From Verrucomicrobiota bacterium (lineage in GTDB: Bacteria > Verrucomicrobiota > Verrucomicrobiia > Limisphaerales > UBA9464): a stretch of 5,483 bases of DNA. The position numbers and the translations under genes were made by a program. Of this stretch, positions 1-5,483 are shown piece by piece. The DNA lies in the NCBI GenBank assembly GCA_026397675.1, contig JAPLUH010000093.1, positions 1-5,483 on the forward strand, given 5' to 3'. The notes beneath the pieces are model-generated. The model saw only the letters and a program-made list of their open reading frames with translations, did no database searches and had not been told where the DNA came from. Position 1 is the first letter of the stretch. Each line of letters starts with the position of its first letter.

Positions 1-890
1 CCAAGGCGCAGCAGCGCTTGATGGATGAATACGATCGCAAGAAGAACTGGTTGGCCGAACCGGGCTCGGTGAAGCCCCGGGAGGTTGAAAAGTCCGATCA
101 AATCGACTCGGGCAAAAAATCCGAGACCGATGAAATCCCCAATTTCAGCCGGGAACGCGGCCGTTCCCGCCGTTCCCGCAACGATGCGTCCCAGAAGACC
201 GACTTCGATGATGGTGGGTCCGACGAACCCTCCAAACCTCGTAAGGCGTCAAAACTGGCCGACGATGCCGATCGCTCTGTGGGGAGTTCGGTCAAGAATG
301 CCAATTCAGAGTCGCTCCGGGGTGACGGGACGTTGACCGATGCGGCGCCGTCCCGATCTATTTCGGATATTCTCGCCCCTGAAGCCGATCACCGGACGTG
401 GTTCAGCGGTTCAAAATCCGAATCTTCGGGTGGTGGGACTTTTTCGTTCAATTCTCCGTCGGCCAGGTCTGGGGCGGGGATTGGTGGATCTGGGGCAGAT
501 GGCTTCGCCGGCTCGACAGGCCCTGGTACAGGTGCGGGTTCGGGTTTTGGTAACCCGGCGGCGGCCAACCCGCTGGGTAATCCCGTGGCTCCGGCCGGTG
601 GCATCGATGGCGATCCCGGTCGCCGGTTTGATCCGACCGTTGCGCCGGGTTCTCCCATCTCCACACCCGATGCCGGGATCTTCTCGAAATCGGGTGGAGG
701 TGCGTCGCCCTCGGCCAGTGATGGCGGGTTTGGATCCTTTGGCAACGCGGGTGGAGCCCGCAGTTTTGAGAATTCGGCGCGTTCGCTCTTCACCGCACCG
801 GCCTCAGATGCGTCCTCGGCGCTCCGATCTGTGCCTAGCTTTACGCCGCGTCCGGCGGTCCTTTCTTTCCCTCAACGTGGTCCTTTCTGA
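1..890 (+). CDS. Low-complexity charged and Gly/Ser/Pro-rich hypothetical protein, 5'-partial
   Basis: The frame is open to the left edge (first full codon at 3, reading K-A-Q-Q-R-L before the ATG at 21) and ends at TGA 888-890, so the gene most likely begins outside the window. The ATG at 21 and TTG at 18 have no well-placed ribosome binding site. Counting from Met21 as residue 1, the visible part has a hydrophilic start with the segment DRKKNWL (5-11), then a long charged stretch including an Arg/Ser cluster (about 44-53). From about residue 130 it turns into Gly/Ser/Ala/Pro-rich sequence that looks disordered, and it ends in a Pro/Phe-containing tail. There is no cysteine and no membrane segment; any signal peptide would lie upstream of the window. 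I do not recognise a catalytic domain. The next gene starts at the base after the stop, suggesting a shared transcript. It could be a surface-associated or structural linker protein, but that is a guess; only the coding status is well supported. Confidence 0.72.
   Translation, partial: KAQQRLMDEYDRKKNWLAEPGSVKPREVEKSDQIDSGKKSETDEIPNFSRERGRSRRSRNDASQKTDFDDGGSDEPSKPRKASKLADDADRSVGSSVKNANSESLRGDGTLTDAAPSRSISDILAPEADHRTWFSGSKSESSGGGTFSFNSPSARSGAGIGGSGADGFAGSTGPGTGAGSGFGNPAAANPLGNPVAPAGGIDGDPGRRFDPTVAPGSPISTPDAGIFSKSGGGASPSASDGGFGSFGNAGGARSFENSARSLFTAPASDASSALRSVPSFTPRPAVLSFPQRGPF
150..178. repeat. 8-bp inverted repeat with duplicated right arm inside the first gene
   Basis: CGGGAACG (150-157) is followed after four bases by its perfect inverse CGTTCCCG (162-169). 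A second copy of that arm follows at 171-178, as part of a 9-bp tandem repeat CCGTTCCCG (161-169 and 170-178). It lies in codons for the Arg/Ser cluster, so the direct repeat may simply reflect the R-S-R-R-S-R coding. The transcript could form a hairpin with either right arm. No T-run follows, so it does not look like a terminator. Confidence 0.5.
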
Positions 891-1331
891 ATGAAACTGC
901 TGTTGTTTGCATTGGGGTTATCGGCTGGTGTGCTGTTGGGTGCCGAGGGCAAGGTGATCAAGGTGCTGCCACATTTTGTCGATTTTCAAGGCCGTCACAC
1001 CCTTTCTCCCAGCTTGTACGAGCGGGACGCCTACCAGGAGTTGCTCCGGAATCATCCCGAAAAGCGGGCTGGGATGCAGTTTGAGGTGCTTTGGAAGGTT
1101 TCTGGTCCATTTTCCGGTCCGCTGCGCCTCCGGATGGAACTGCGGGGCACCGAGTCGGGATCTCTTGAAACAGTGGAGATGGAAGTAAAACGGGGGTTTC
1201 TCGGTCGTCGGTGGTCTCGGGTCATCCTCGACCCCAAACAGTTGGCTCGGTTGGGAACTGTGGCTGCCTGGAAAGCGGAATTGCTCGACAACACGCATCG
1301 GATTACCGAAACGCACTCGTTTCTCTGGTAA
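891..1331 (+). CDS. Small secreted protein of unknown function (146 aa)
   Basis: ATG at 891 directly follows the upstream TGA (888-890). No purine-rich ribosome binding site precedes it, so translation is probably coupled to the upstream gene. The N-terminus is a convincing signal peptide: Lys2, a hydrophobic core (3-16), and a likely cleavage site after LGA (16-18). The mature part is about 128 residues, soluble, cysteine-free and rich in predicted beta-strand with a basic character. The segment 25-69 (VLPHFVD, then SLYERDAYQELL, HPEKR and MQFEVLWK) has the dense mix of aromatic and charged residues expected of a conserved domain, but I cannot name a family. The C-terminal half contains alternating strands and a closing THSFLW. 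It probably acts in the periplasm or at the outer surface. Its last 29 bp overlap the 3' end of the convergent PEP-CTERM gene. Start and coding status are well supported; function is unknown. Confidence 0.8.
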   Translation: MKLLLFALGLSAGVLLGAEGKVIKVLPHFVDFQGRHTLSPSLYERDAYQELLRNHPEKRAGMQFEVLWKVSGPFSGPLRLRMELRGTESGSLETVEMEVKRGFLGRRWSRVILDPKQLARLGTVAAWKAELLDNTHRITETHSFLW

Positions 1332-2046
1332 CCGATGGGCCTCGGTGTGCTGCAAACCGCCGCCGCCACAATCCGAACCCCACCAACGTCAGCGCACTGA
1401 TTGCTGCGTACTCTTCAGGTTCAGGGACTGCAGAGAAGTTAACGTTATCGAAACGCCAAGTACCGCTGGTGGAATAACTGGAACCGAGTCGGGACGCCAA
1501 ATAGCGCCCCTCGGTCCCCAGATCGAAATCGGAGACGATGCGTACCGACAAGTTGGCTTGATTGGCCGCCGCCAAGGGCAAATCCACCGACCGTTGATAC
1601 CAGGTTTCACCGGTTCCTGTGCTGGCCGGGGCGAGGTTGAAGCGAGTCGCCTCGGTGAACTGTTGGCCATCGATGGACCAGAGTACGCGTTCGGAGTTGG
1701 CTGAGGTGTTGCTGTGTCGAATTTGGAACGAGAGCCCGACAGAAGAATACCCGGCGGTGGACAGGCTGAATTGAACCCCTGCGGTCCCCGGGAGGGTTCC
1801 CTGGGCTGGAAAACCCTTAATATTCCACGCTCCGGCCGGTTCGCCCTCATATCCGGCTGCAAAGGTTGCAGCGGTTCCTCCGACCAACCGAGCCTCTCCC
1901 AGCCCGGACTGCGGGTTCAGCGATCCAGAATTAAAATCCCAATGGGATATGAGGATTTGCCCGGACAGACTTTGAACCAAACAGAGCAGTCCGATGGTGT
2001 GGGTTTTGGCGGCGAGCCTGAGGGAGGAAGAGGGGTTTAACGTCAT
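1303..2046 (-). CDS. PEP-CTERM sorting domain-containing secreted protein (247 aa)
   Basis: The start is ATG at 2046-2044, preceded by a good ribosome binding site (AGAGGG, 2058-2053, six bases upstream). An earlier in-frame TTG (2097) would add an Arg-rich N-terminus before the signal peptide and is less likely. Residues 1-29 form a signal peptide (basic residues Arg10 and Lys14, hydrophobic 18-24, probable cleavage near SLSG|Q). The body (31-206) starts with SHWDFNSG (34-41) and ends with TWRFDNV (196-202), a pattern seen in secreted beta-sandwich (jelly-roll, ConA-like) domains. The C-terminus is a classic PEP-CTERM signal: VPEP (207-210), a short hydrophobic helix with the GFGLW segment (about 214-227), then RRR (228-230). 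By family knowledge, exosortase (EpsH/XrtA-type) recognises this signal during export, usually in bacteria that make exopolysaccharide. No exosortase gene lies in the window. An extra 17 residues follow the Arg cluster, which is longer than usual. The gene is divergent from the large modular gene and convergent with the small secreted one. Confidence 0.9.
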   Translation of the reverse strand: MTLNPSSSLRLAAKTHTIGLLCLVQSLSGQILISHWDFNSGSLNPQSGLGEARLVGGTAATFAAGYEGEPAGAWNIKGFPAQGTLPGTAGVQFSLSTAGYSSVGLSFQIRHSNTSANSERVLWSIDGQQFTEATRFNLAPASTGTGETWYQRSVDLPLAAANQANLSVRIVSDFDLGTEGRYLASRLGSSYSTSGTWRFDNVNFSAVPEPEEYAAISALTLVGFGLWRRRFAAHRGPSVTRETSAFR

Positions 2047-2052
2047 ATTATT

Positions 2053-2058
2053 CCCTCT
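2053..2058 (-). promoter_or_regulatory. Ribosome binding site of the PEP-CTERM gene
   Basis: The minus strand reads AGAGGG followed by six bases (AATAAT) and then ATG. This is the clearest Shine-Dalgarno match in the window and decides for the start at 2046 over the TTG at 2097. Just upstream on the transcript, 2079-2067 reads GGGAG-GAT-CTCCC, a perfect 5-bp inverted repeat with a 3-base loop that could form a small hairpin in the leader. Confidence 0.65.
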
Positions 2059-2161
2059 TCTTCGTCGGGAGATCCTCCCACCTTTCAAAAAGACCAAACT
2101 TTGCGGGAATTTTTAAACCGAGATGGACGGAGTTTTTACTTGCGGCCGTGCTGTTGACTAA

Positions 2162-2183
2162 AAAAAGCGGTTGCCGGCTTTTT
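2162..2183. repeat. AT-rich inverted repeat in the divergent intergenic region
   Basis: AAAAAGC (2162-2168) and GCTTTTT (2177-2183) are perfect inverse copies around eight bases. Two further G-C pairs (2169-2175, 2170-2174) are possible with a bulged G at 2176. It could be a regulator-binding site, a small hairpin, or a weak bidirectional terminator insulating the two divergent genes. The A-run on one side and T-run on the other suit the last option, but the GC part of the stem is short. It lies about 128 bases upstream of the ATG of the large gene and overlaps the best -35/-10 candidates. Confidence 0.4.
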
Positions 2184-2310
2184 AATCGAAGTGTATCGAT
2201 CGTGTGTCACCCAAACCCGACAGCGCTTTGTCGTCTGCAAATGTCCCGAATTTGTGAAAGTTTCGGAACACTTGTCTGCCGCTGAGTGTCGTCGGGAAAA
2301 CACGAGTCCT

Positions 2311-5300
2311 ATGAGTCAAAAACACAAAAATCTGCTGCGATGGATGACGGCAGCCGGGCTGGTCTGTAGCTCGGCGTATGCCGCCACCAACGTGGTTAAC
2401 TTCAACACTGCAACGGAGCTCCCCTTTAAAGAAGTGGGCGCGGCCGCGGCAGAATATCGCGCCAGCGGCGGTGCCACTGGCGGCGCCACCGACGGGTATC
2501 TGTCCATTACCGACGCCAAGAGCGGCCAGCGCGCTACTGTGGTGTTCGACGACCTCGACAAGGGTCTCGTCGTCAAGGCCTTCACCTTCGAATGCGATTT
2601 GCGCATTGGTGGCGGTACTGCACAGCCCGCCGACGGTTTCTCGCTGAACTACGTTCGTGCTAGCGATCCGGTTGCGACCGATGGTTCCCCGTTCGCCGGC
2701 ACCGCCGGTGAGACCAATCTCCCCGAAGAAGGTTCCTTGACCGGTCTGGGCATCGGTTTTGACACCTGGCAGTCCGGTGACCATCCGGGCGGCATCCGCG
2801 ACGTCGTGGGTATTAGCATCCGTGTCGAAGGTGAGTTGCTCACTCAGCTCCCGGTGCCCCTGCGCCCCGGCAACGTCTGGCCCGGTGGCACTTACGACGA
2901 GGCTCCGTTCCGCAACCTCGCAACGACCGACGCGAACTATGCGTCCTCGATGCAAACCGGTGCCCTGAACACCACCGACGATCTCAACGCCGACGGTACG
3001 GCGGGCAATGACGCCAACGTGGGCCAGGTTGGTTTCGATGACCCGAGCTGGGGTCTGTGGGTGAAGAACCTGAAGTGGGAAAAGTTCAAAGCCGTGTTGA
3101 CCGAAGAAGGCAAGGTCAAGATTTTCTGGAAGGGTGTCGAATTGACCCCGGCCGGTGGTCTGTCCAGCTCCTTCTCTCCGGCCCCGGGTCGCCTCGTTTT
3201 CGGCGGCCGCACCGGTGGCGCTTGGGAAGTGCACCATGTTGACAACATCCGCCTGGAGACCATCCCGGCCAATGATGTCATCATCGGTGGCGCGGCCGGC
3301 AGTCCGATCGGCTTCTCCATCAGCACGGTGGATTCCGGAACGGCGATCGCTGTCACCACGGGCTTGTCCGTCAAGCTGAACGGCACCGACATCTCTTCGA
3401 AGGTGACTGTCGCCAAGGATGGCATTACCTCCACCATCGCCTACGGTAACGCCGCTGCTCCCTTGGCCTCTGGTTCGACCAACAAGGTTGAAATCAGCGT
3501 CAAGGACACACTGGGCCGCACCGTGAGCGCGACCCGCGAGTTCGTCGTGGGTTCCTACGTGACCATCCCGGCGAGCCTGGCTGTCACTGGCGTGGACACC
3601 TCTAAGAAGGGTTTCAACGTCCGTACCCAACAGACCGCCCGTCGTGATCAGCCCAACACCATCGCCCGCGCCGAGCAGCAGCTCGCCGGTCTCCGGGGTG
3701 ACAACGTGGCCGACCTGACCGGTTTCACTGGTGGCGTGTTCGCCGAGACCGGTGTCATCAACTACAGCCAGCCGACCTCCGGTTCGGATGCGACCCCGGG
3801 TCAGAATGGCGCCTTCTCCTCCTCCGTGGGTGCCGTGGAACGCCAGATCGCTGACAACGCGATCCCGGGTGTTCCCAGCGCCACCGAGTTCCAGTCGAAC
3901 GGCGACCTGTACACCGACAACATTGCTGCGGAAATCACCACCTACTTGCAGTTCCCGACGGCCGGCGTGTACACGCTGACCTTCAACAGCGATGACGGCT
4001 TCCGCACCACCGTCGGTGGCAACAACAAGGAAGTGCTCAACTCGTTGATTGTCAGCCAGGCCGACGTCGGCAAGGGCGCCAGCGACGTCAATGCGACGGT
4101 GTTCGTCCCGGTGGCCGGTGCCTATCCGTTTCGTACGGTGTGGTTCGAAGGCGGCGGCGGGGCCAACCTCGAGTGGTCCGCTCAGCGCGTGGCCCCGAGC
4201 CCCTCAGCTCGCTACCTCATCAATGACGCTGCTGCGGATGCCGTGAAGGCGTTCCGTGCCGCCAGCGGCGCCACCCCGGCGGCCGTGTCCTTCATCCACC
4301 CGTTCCGTGGTTCCGGCGGCGACTACATCCCGACCGCTCCGGTTGTGGTGTCTGTGGCTGACGGCAGCACCGCGGTCGACCAGGCCTCCTTCGCCCTCCT
4401 CGTGGACGGCGCTGCGGTGACCCCGACCAAGGCCTCCGCCGGTGGCGTGACCACCTTCACCTACAAGCCGGCCGCGAACTTCGCTGCGGGCAAGCACACG
4501 GTGATCGTCCGCTTCAATGCGGGTGCGCAGAAGTATGATGCGACCAACTCCTTCAGCACTGTCAACGCCGCCAGCGTCGCGGGCAGCCTCGCTCTGCCGG
4601 CCTCTGCGGTGAACACCGGCAACAAGGGCTTCCTCGTGAAGACCATCCAGTCGGAGAATGGTGAGAGCATGGGCAACGACACCTACCGGGGTCTGACCCA
4701 CATCGCCGGCCTGATCGGCACCAAGAACGTGGCCGACCTCGCCCTCTTCGGCGCCAATGGCTACTACGTTGAGACCGGCGTCATCAACTACAACCAGGAC
4801 GCTGCCTCCAGTGGTTACTTCCCGGATGATCCGGGCGTCCCGGGCATCCCGGGCACCACCGGCAGCACCGACAACTTCGTCCAAGAGGTTCTCACGGTCC
4901 TCGACCTGAAGGCCGGCTTCTACGCCTTCAACGTGAACAGCGACGACGGTTTCCGTCTGGACATCGGCAACCCGGGTGAGGCCTTCACCTTCCCGGTGGT
5001 GGTCGGCGAGTTCTCCGGCGGCCGCGGCAATGGCGGCGGCGTTGGCTCTGGCACCACCTTCTTCTTCAACGTGGAGAAGGACGGTCTGTATCCGGCTCGC
5101 CTCGTTTGGTACGAGGGCGGCGGTGGCGCGAACGTTGAGTTCAGCGCCCGTCAGTTCGACCCCGTCACCGGTGACGTCCTGAGCGGCAACCTCATCAACG
5201 CCGACGGCGGCATCAAGGCTTATCAGTATCCGCTGAGCAGCAAGGGTGTTCCGTTCGTGAAGTCTTACGCTCCGGCCCAGACCGGTCGCGCTTCGAGCGC

Positions 5301-5424
5301 CGCTCCGTACCGTGCTGGTACTGATGCTGCCATCGTCGCCAAGGTGTCCCAGGGCACCGGCCCGGCCCTCAGCACCGCCAACGTCTCAGTTAAGGTGGAC
5401 GGAGCTGCTCAACCGCGACCGTGA
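2311..5424 (+). CDS. Large secreted modular surface protein: ConA-like, Ig-like and PA14-like modules; reading frame interrupted near the right edge
   Basis: ATG 2311 is chosen because it begins a clear signal peptide: Lys4/Lys6/Arg10, hydrophobic 12-22, cleavage after AYA (22-24). An in-frame GTG at 2191 would bury this behind 40 extra residues. The Shine-Dalgarno is weak. The visible frame is 1037 residues. Residues 27-318 resemble a ConA/legume-lectin-like fold, with DGFSLNYV (108-115), GIGFDTW (147-153) and the final strand VDNIRLE (310-316). Then come Ig-like domain A (321-413), module 1 (434-626), Ig-like B (661-751), module 2 (773-947) and the start of Ig-like C (from 980). Each module has ETGVINY, then a PA14-like part with SDDGFR (560-565; 877-882) and an EGGGGAN signature (from W611; W933). 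Such domains are known to bind glycans or act in adhesion; the ligand here is unknown. There is no catalytic domain. Codons are strongly biased to C/G-ending AAC, GAC, ATC, GTC and AAG, consistent with high expression. The stop (5422-5424) falls mid-domain; see the frameshift entry. Confidence 0.88.
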   Translation: MSQKHKNLLRWMTAAGLVCSSAYAATNVVNFNTATELPFKEVGAAAAEYRASGGATGGATDGYLSITDAKSGQRATVVFDDLDKGLVVKAFTFECDLRIGGGTAQPADGFSLNYVRASDPVATDGSPFAGTAGETNLPEEGSLTGLGIGFDTWQSGDHPGGIRDVVGISIRVEGELLTQLPVPLRPGNVWPGGTYDEAPFRNLATTDANYASSMQTGALNTTDDLNADGTAGNDANVGQVGFDDPSWGLWVKNLKWEKFKAVLTEEGKVKIFWKGVELTPAGGLSSSFSPAPGRLVFGGRTGGAWEVHHVDNIRLETIPANDVIIGGAAGSPIGFSISTVDSGTAIAVTTGLSVKLNGTDISSKVTVAKDGITSTIAYGNAAAPLASGSTNKVEISVKDTLGRTVSATREFVVGSYVTIPASLAVTGVDTSKKGFNVRTQQTARRDQPNTIARAEQQLAGLRGDNVADLTGFTGGVFAETGVINYSQPTSGSDATPGQNGAFSSSVGAVERQIADNAIPGVPSATEFQSNGDLYTDNIAAEITTYLQFPTAGVYTLTFNSDDGFRTTVGGNNKEVLNSLIVSQADVGKGASDVNATVFVPVAGAYPFRTVWFEGGGGANLEWSAQRVAPSPSARYLINDAAADAVKAFRAASGATPAAVSFIHPFRGSGGDYIPTAPVVVSVADGSTAVDQASFALLVDGAAVTPTKASAGGVTTFTYKPAANFAAGKHTVIVRFNAGAQKYDATNSFSTVNAASVAGSLALPASAVNTGNKGFLVKTIQSENGESMGNDTYRGLTHIAGLIGTKNVADLALFGANGYYVETGVINYNQDAASSGYFPDDPGVPGIPGTTGSTDNFVQEVLTVLDLKAGFYAFNVNSDDGFRLDIGNPGEAFTFPVVVGEFSGGRGNGGGVGSGTTFFFNVEKDGLYPARLVWYEGGGGANVEFSARQFDPVTGDVLSGNLINADGGIKAYQYPLSSKGVPFVKSYAPAQTGRASSAAPYRAGTDAAIVAKVSQGTGPALSTANVSVKVDGAAQPRP
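3610..4188 (+). repeat. Protein-level tandem module 1 (GF-N-V-R-T ... ETGVINY ... PA14-like)
   Basis: Residues 434-626 of the large protein. Landmarks are GFNVRT (434), NVADL (465-469), ETGVINY (479-485), TDN (535), SDDGFR (560-565) and WFEGGGGANLEWSA (611-624). Compared with module 2 it carries about 24 more residues between ETGVINY and TDN, in a Ser/Gly/Gln-rich linker. The PA14-like beta-sandwich part is about 535-624. Confidence 0.75.
4627..5151 (+). repeat. Protein-level tandem module 2 (GF-L-V-K-T ... ETGVINY ... PA14-like)
   Basis: Residues 773-947 of the large protein. Landmarks match module 1 in order: GFLVKT (773), NVADL (806-810), ETGVINY (821-827), TDN (853), SDDGFR (877-882) and WYEGGGGANVEFSA (933-946). 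The PG-rich linker before TDN (with VPGIPGTTG) is shorter than in module 1. DNA similarity is high at the motifs: the 14-mer AACGTGGCCGACCT is identical at 3703 and 4726, and the ETGVINY codons differ at one base of 21. Confidence 0.75.
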
Positions 5425-5483
5425 CCACGGTGGACGGTATCGCCACCGTCACTGTCGCCGCTCCGGCCGCTGGCTGGGCGGGT
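5404..5483 (+). pseudogene. Probable -1 frameshift in the large gene; coding continues in another frame to the window edge
   Basis: The main frame reads VSVKVDGAA, then QPRP and TGA (5422-5424). From 5409/5412 the -1 frame is open for 24 codons to the edge and reads TATVTTVDGIATVTV followed by AAPAAGWAG. Spliced together this mirrors Ig-like domain B of the same protein, where LLVDGAAV is followed by TPTKASAGGVTTFTY, then KPAANFAAGKHTV. One extra base around 5407-5411 would restore a continuous domain. The cause may be a sequence error, a disrupting mutation, or less likely programmed frameshifting, since no X-XXY-YYZ slippery heptamer is present. The intact gene would extend beyond the window. 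Confidence 0.75.

Larger units (their letters stand above)
2047..2310. promoter_or_regulatory. Divergent intergenic region between the PEP-CTERM and large modular genes
   Basis: These 264 bp separate two divergently transcribed genes and must contain both promoters unless transcription starts further away. The part 2098-2186 is clearly AT-richer than the surrounding genes, with T- and A-runs. On the plus strand, TTGACT (2154-2159) is a 5/6 match to a sigma-70 -35 box, but the best -10 (TTTAAT, 2181-2186) is 21 bases away, beyond normal spacing. An alternative pair, TTGCCG (2171-2176) and TATCGA (2194-2199), has 17-base spacing but weak matches. No convincing minus-strand promoter or sigma-54 (-24/-12) site was found by eye. 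The last 120 bases are an open in-frame extension of the large gene (from GTG 2191), more likely a 5' leader than coding sequence. Confidence 0.4.

Noticed and set aside
466..500. G-rich run resembling a G-quadruplex in the first gene
   Set aside because: Only three GGGG runs with uneven spacing, explained by Gly codons in a low-complexity segment.
389..793. A 134-codon minus-strand open frame over the Gly/Ser-rich part of the first gene
   Set aside because: It gives a Pro/Ala-rich shadow of Gly/Ser codons, with no ribosome binding site or domain evidence.
1331..1346. Hairpin ACCGA...TCGGT just after the stop of the small secreted gene
   Set aside because: Only a 5-bp stem, no T-run, and it lies inside the coding region of the convergent gene; not enough to call a terminator.
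2047..2097. Upstream TTG start for the PEP-CTERM protein
   Set aside because: It would place an Arg-rich 17-residue extension ahead of the signal peptide and ignores the well-placed AGAGGG before ATG 2046.
2047..2190. Sigma-54 promoter for the PEP-CTERM gene, as known for some PEP-CTERM regulons
   Set aside because: No GG-N10-GC arrangement resembling TGGCAC-N5-TTGC was found upstream on the minus strand.
2182..3630. A 482-codon open frame on the minus strand opposite the large gene
   Set aside because: It is antisense to a strongly codon-biased gene whose C/G third positions remove stops from that frame. Its translation has no domain, signal or sensible composition, while the plus strand has recognisable domains.
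4204..4884. A 226-codon minus-strand open frame
   Set aside because: Same antisense artefact; its Val/Gly/Ala/Asp-rich translation mirrors the plus-strand codons of Ig-like domain B and module 2.
5404..5415. Programmed -1 ribosomal frameshift site
   Set aside because: The direction is right, but there is no slippery heptamer and no clear downstream pseudoknot; an indel is simpler.

Overview
The window looks like a chromosomal stretch from a GC-rich Gram-negative bacterium, most plausibly a member of the Verrucomicrobiota. This is inferred from three things. There is a PEP-CTERM protein (an exosortase substrate). There is a very long secreted protein built from a concanavalin A-like domain followed by alternating Ig-like and PA14-like modules. 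Shine-Dalgarno signals are weak or missing at most starts. No marker gene fixes the taxon, so the assignment is moderate at best.

Layout. Positions 1-890 (+) hold the 3' part of a gene that enters from the left edge; its product is a cysteine-free, low-complexity, charged then Gly/Ser/Pro-rich protein of unknown function. At 891-1331 (+), directly after its TGA, is a small secreted protein of unknown function, probably translationally coupled. It converges on and overlaps by 29 bp a minus-strand gene (2046-1303) for a 247-residue PEP-CTERM protein with signal peptide, beta-sandwich-like body and C-terminal sorting signal. A 264-bp intergenic region (2047-2310) separates this gene from a divergent plus-strand gene starting at 2311. 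That gene encodes a large secreted modular protein and takes up the rest of the window.

The large protein has, in order: a signal peptide (1-24), a ConA/lectin-like domain (about 27-318), Ig-like domain A (about 321-413), PA14-containing module 1 (434-626), Ig-like domain B (about 661-751), PA14-containing module 2 (773-947), and the beginning of Ig-like domain C (from about 980). The frame stops at 5422-5424 in the middle of domain C. The -1 frame then carries on with the expected domain sequence to the edge of the window. A one-base deletion near 5404-5411, either real or a sequence error, therefore best explains the stop, and the intact gene would continue past the window.

Working together: both well-recognised genes encode exported surface proteins with probable carbohydrate-binding or adhesive folds, transcribed divergently from a shared intergenic region. 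A role at the cell surface or in extracellular matrix is reasonable, but no ligand can be read from the sequence. I see no RNA genes, CRISPR array, insertion sequence or phage gene.
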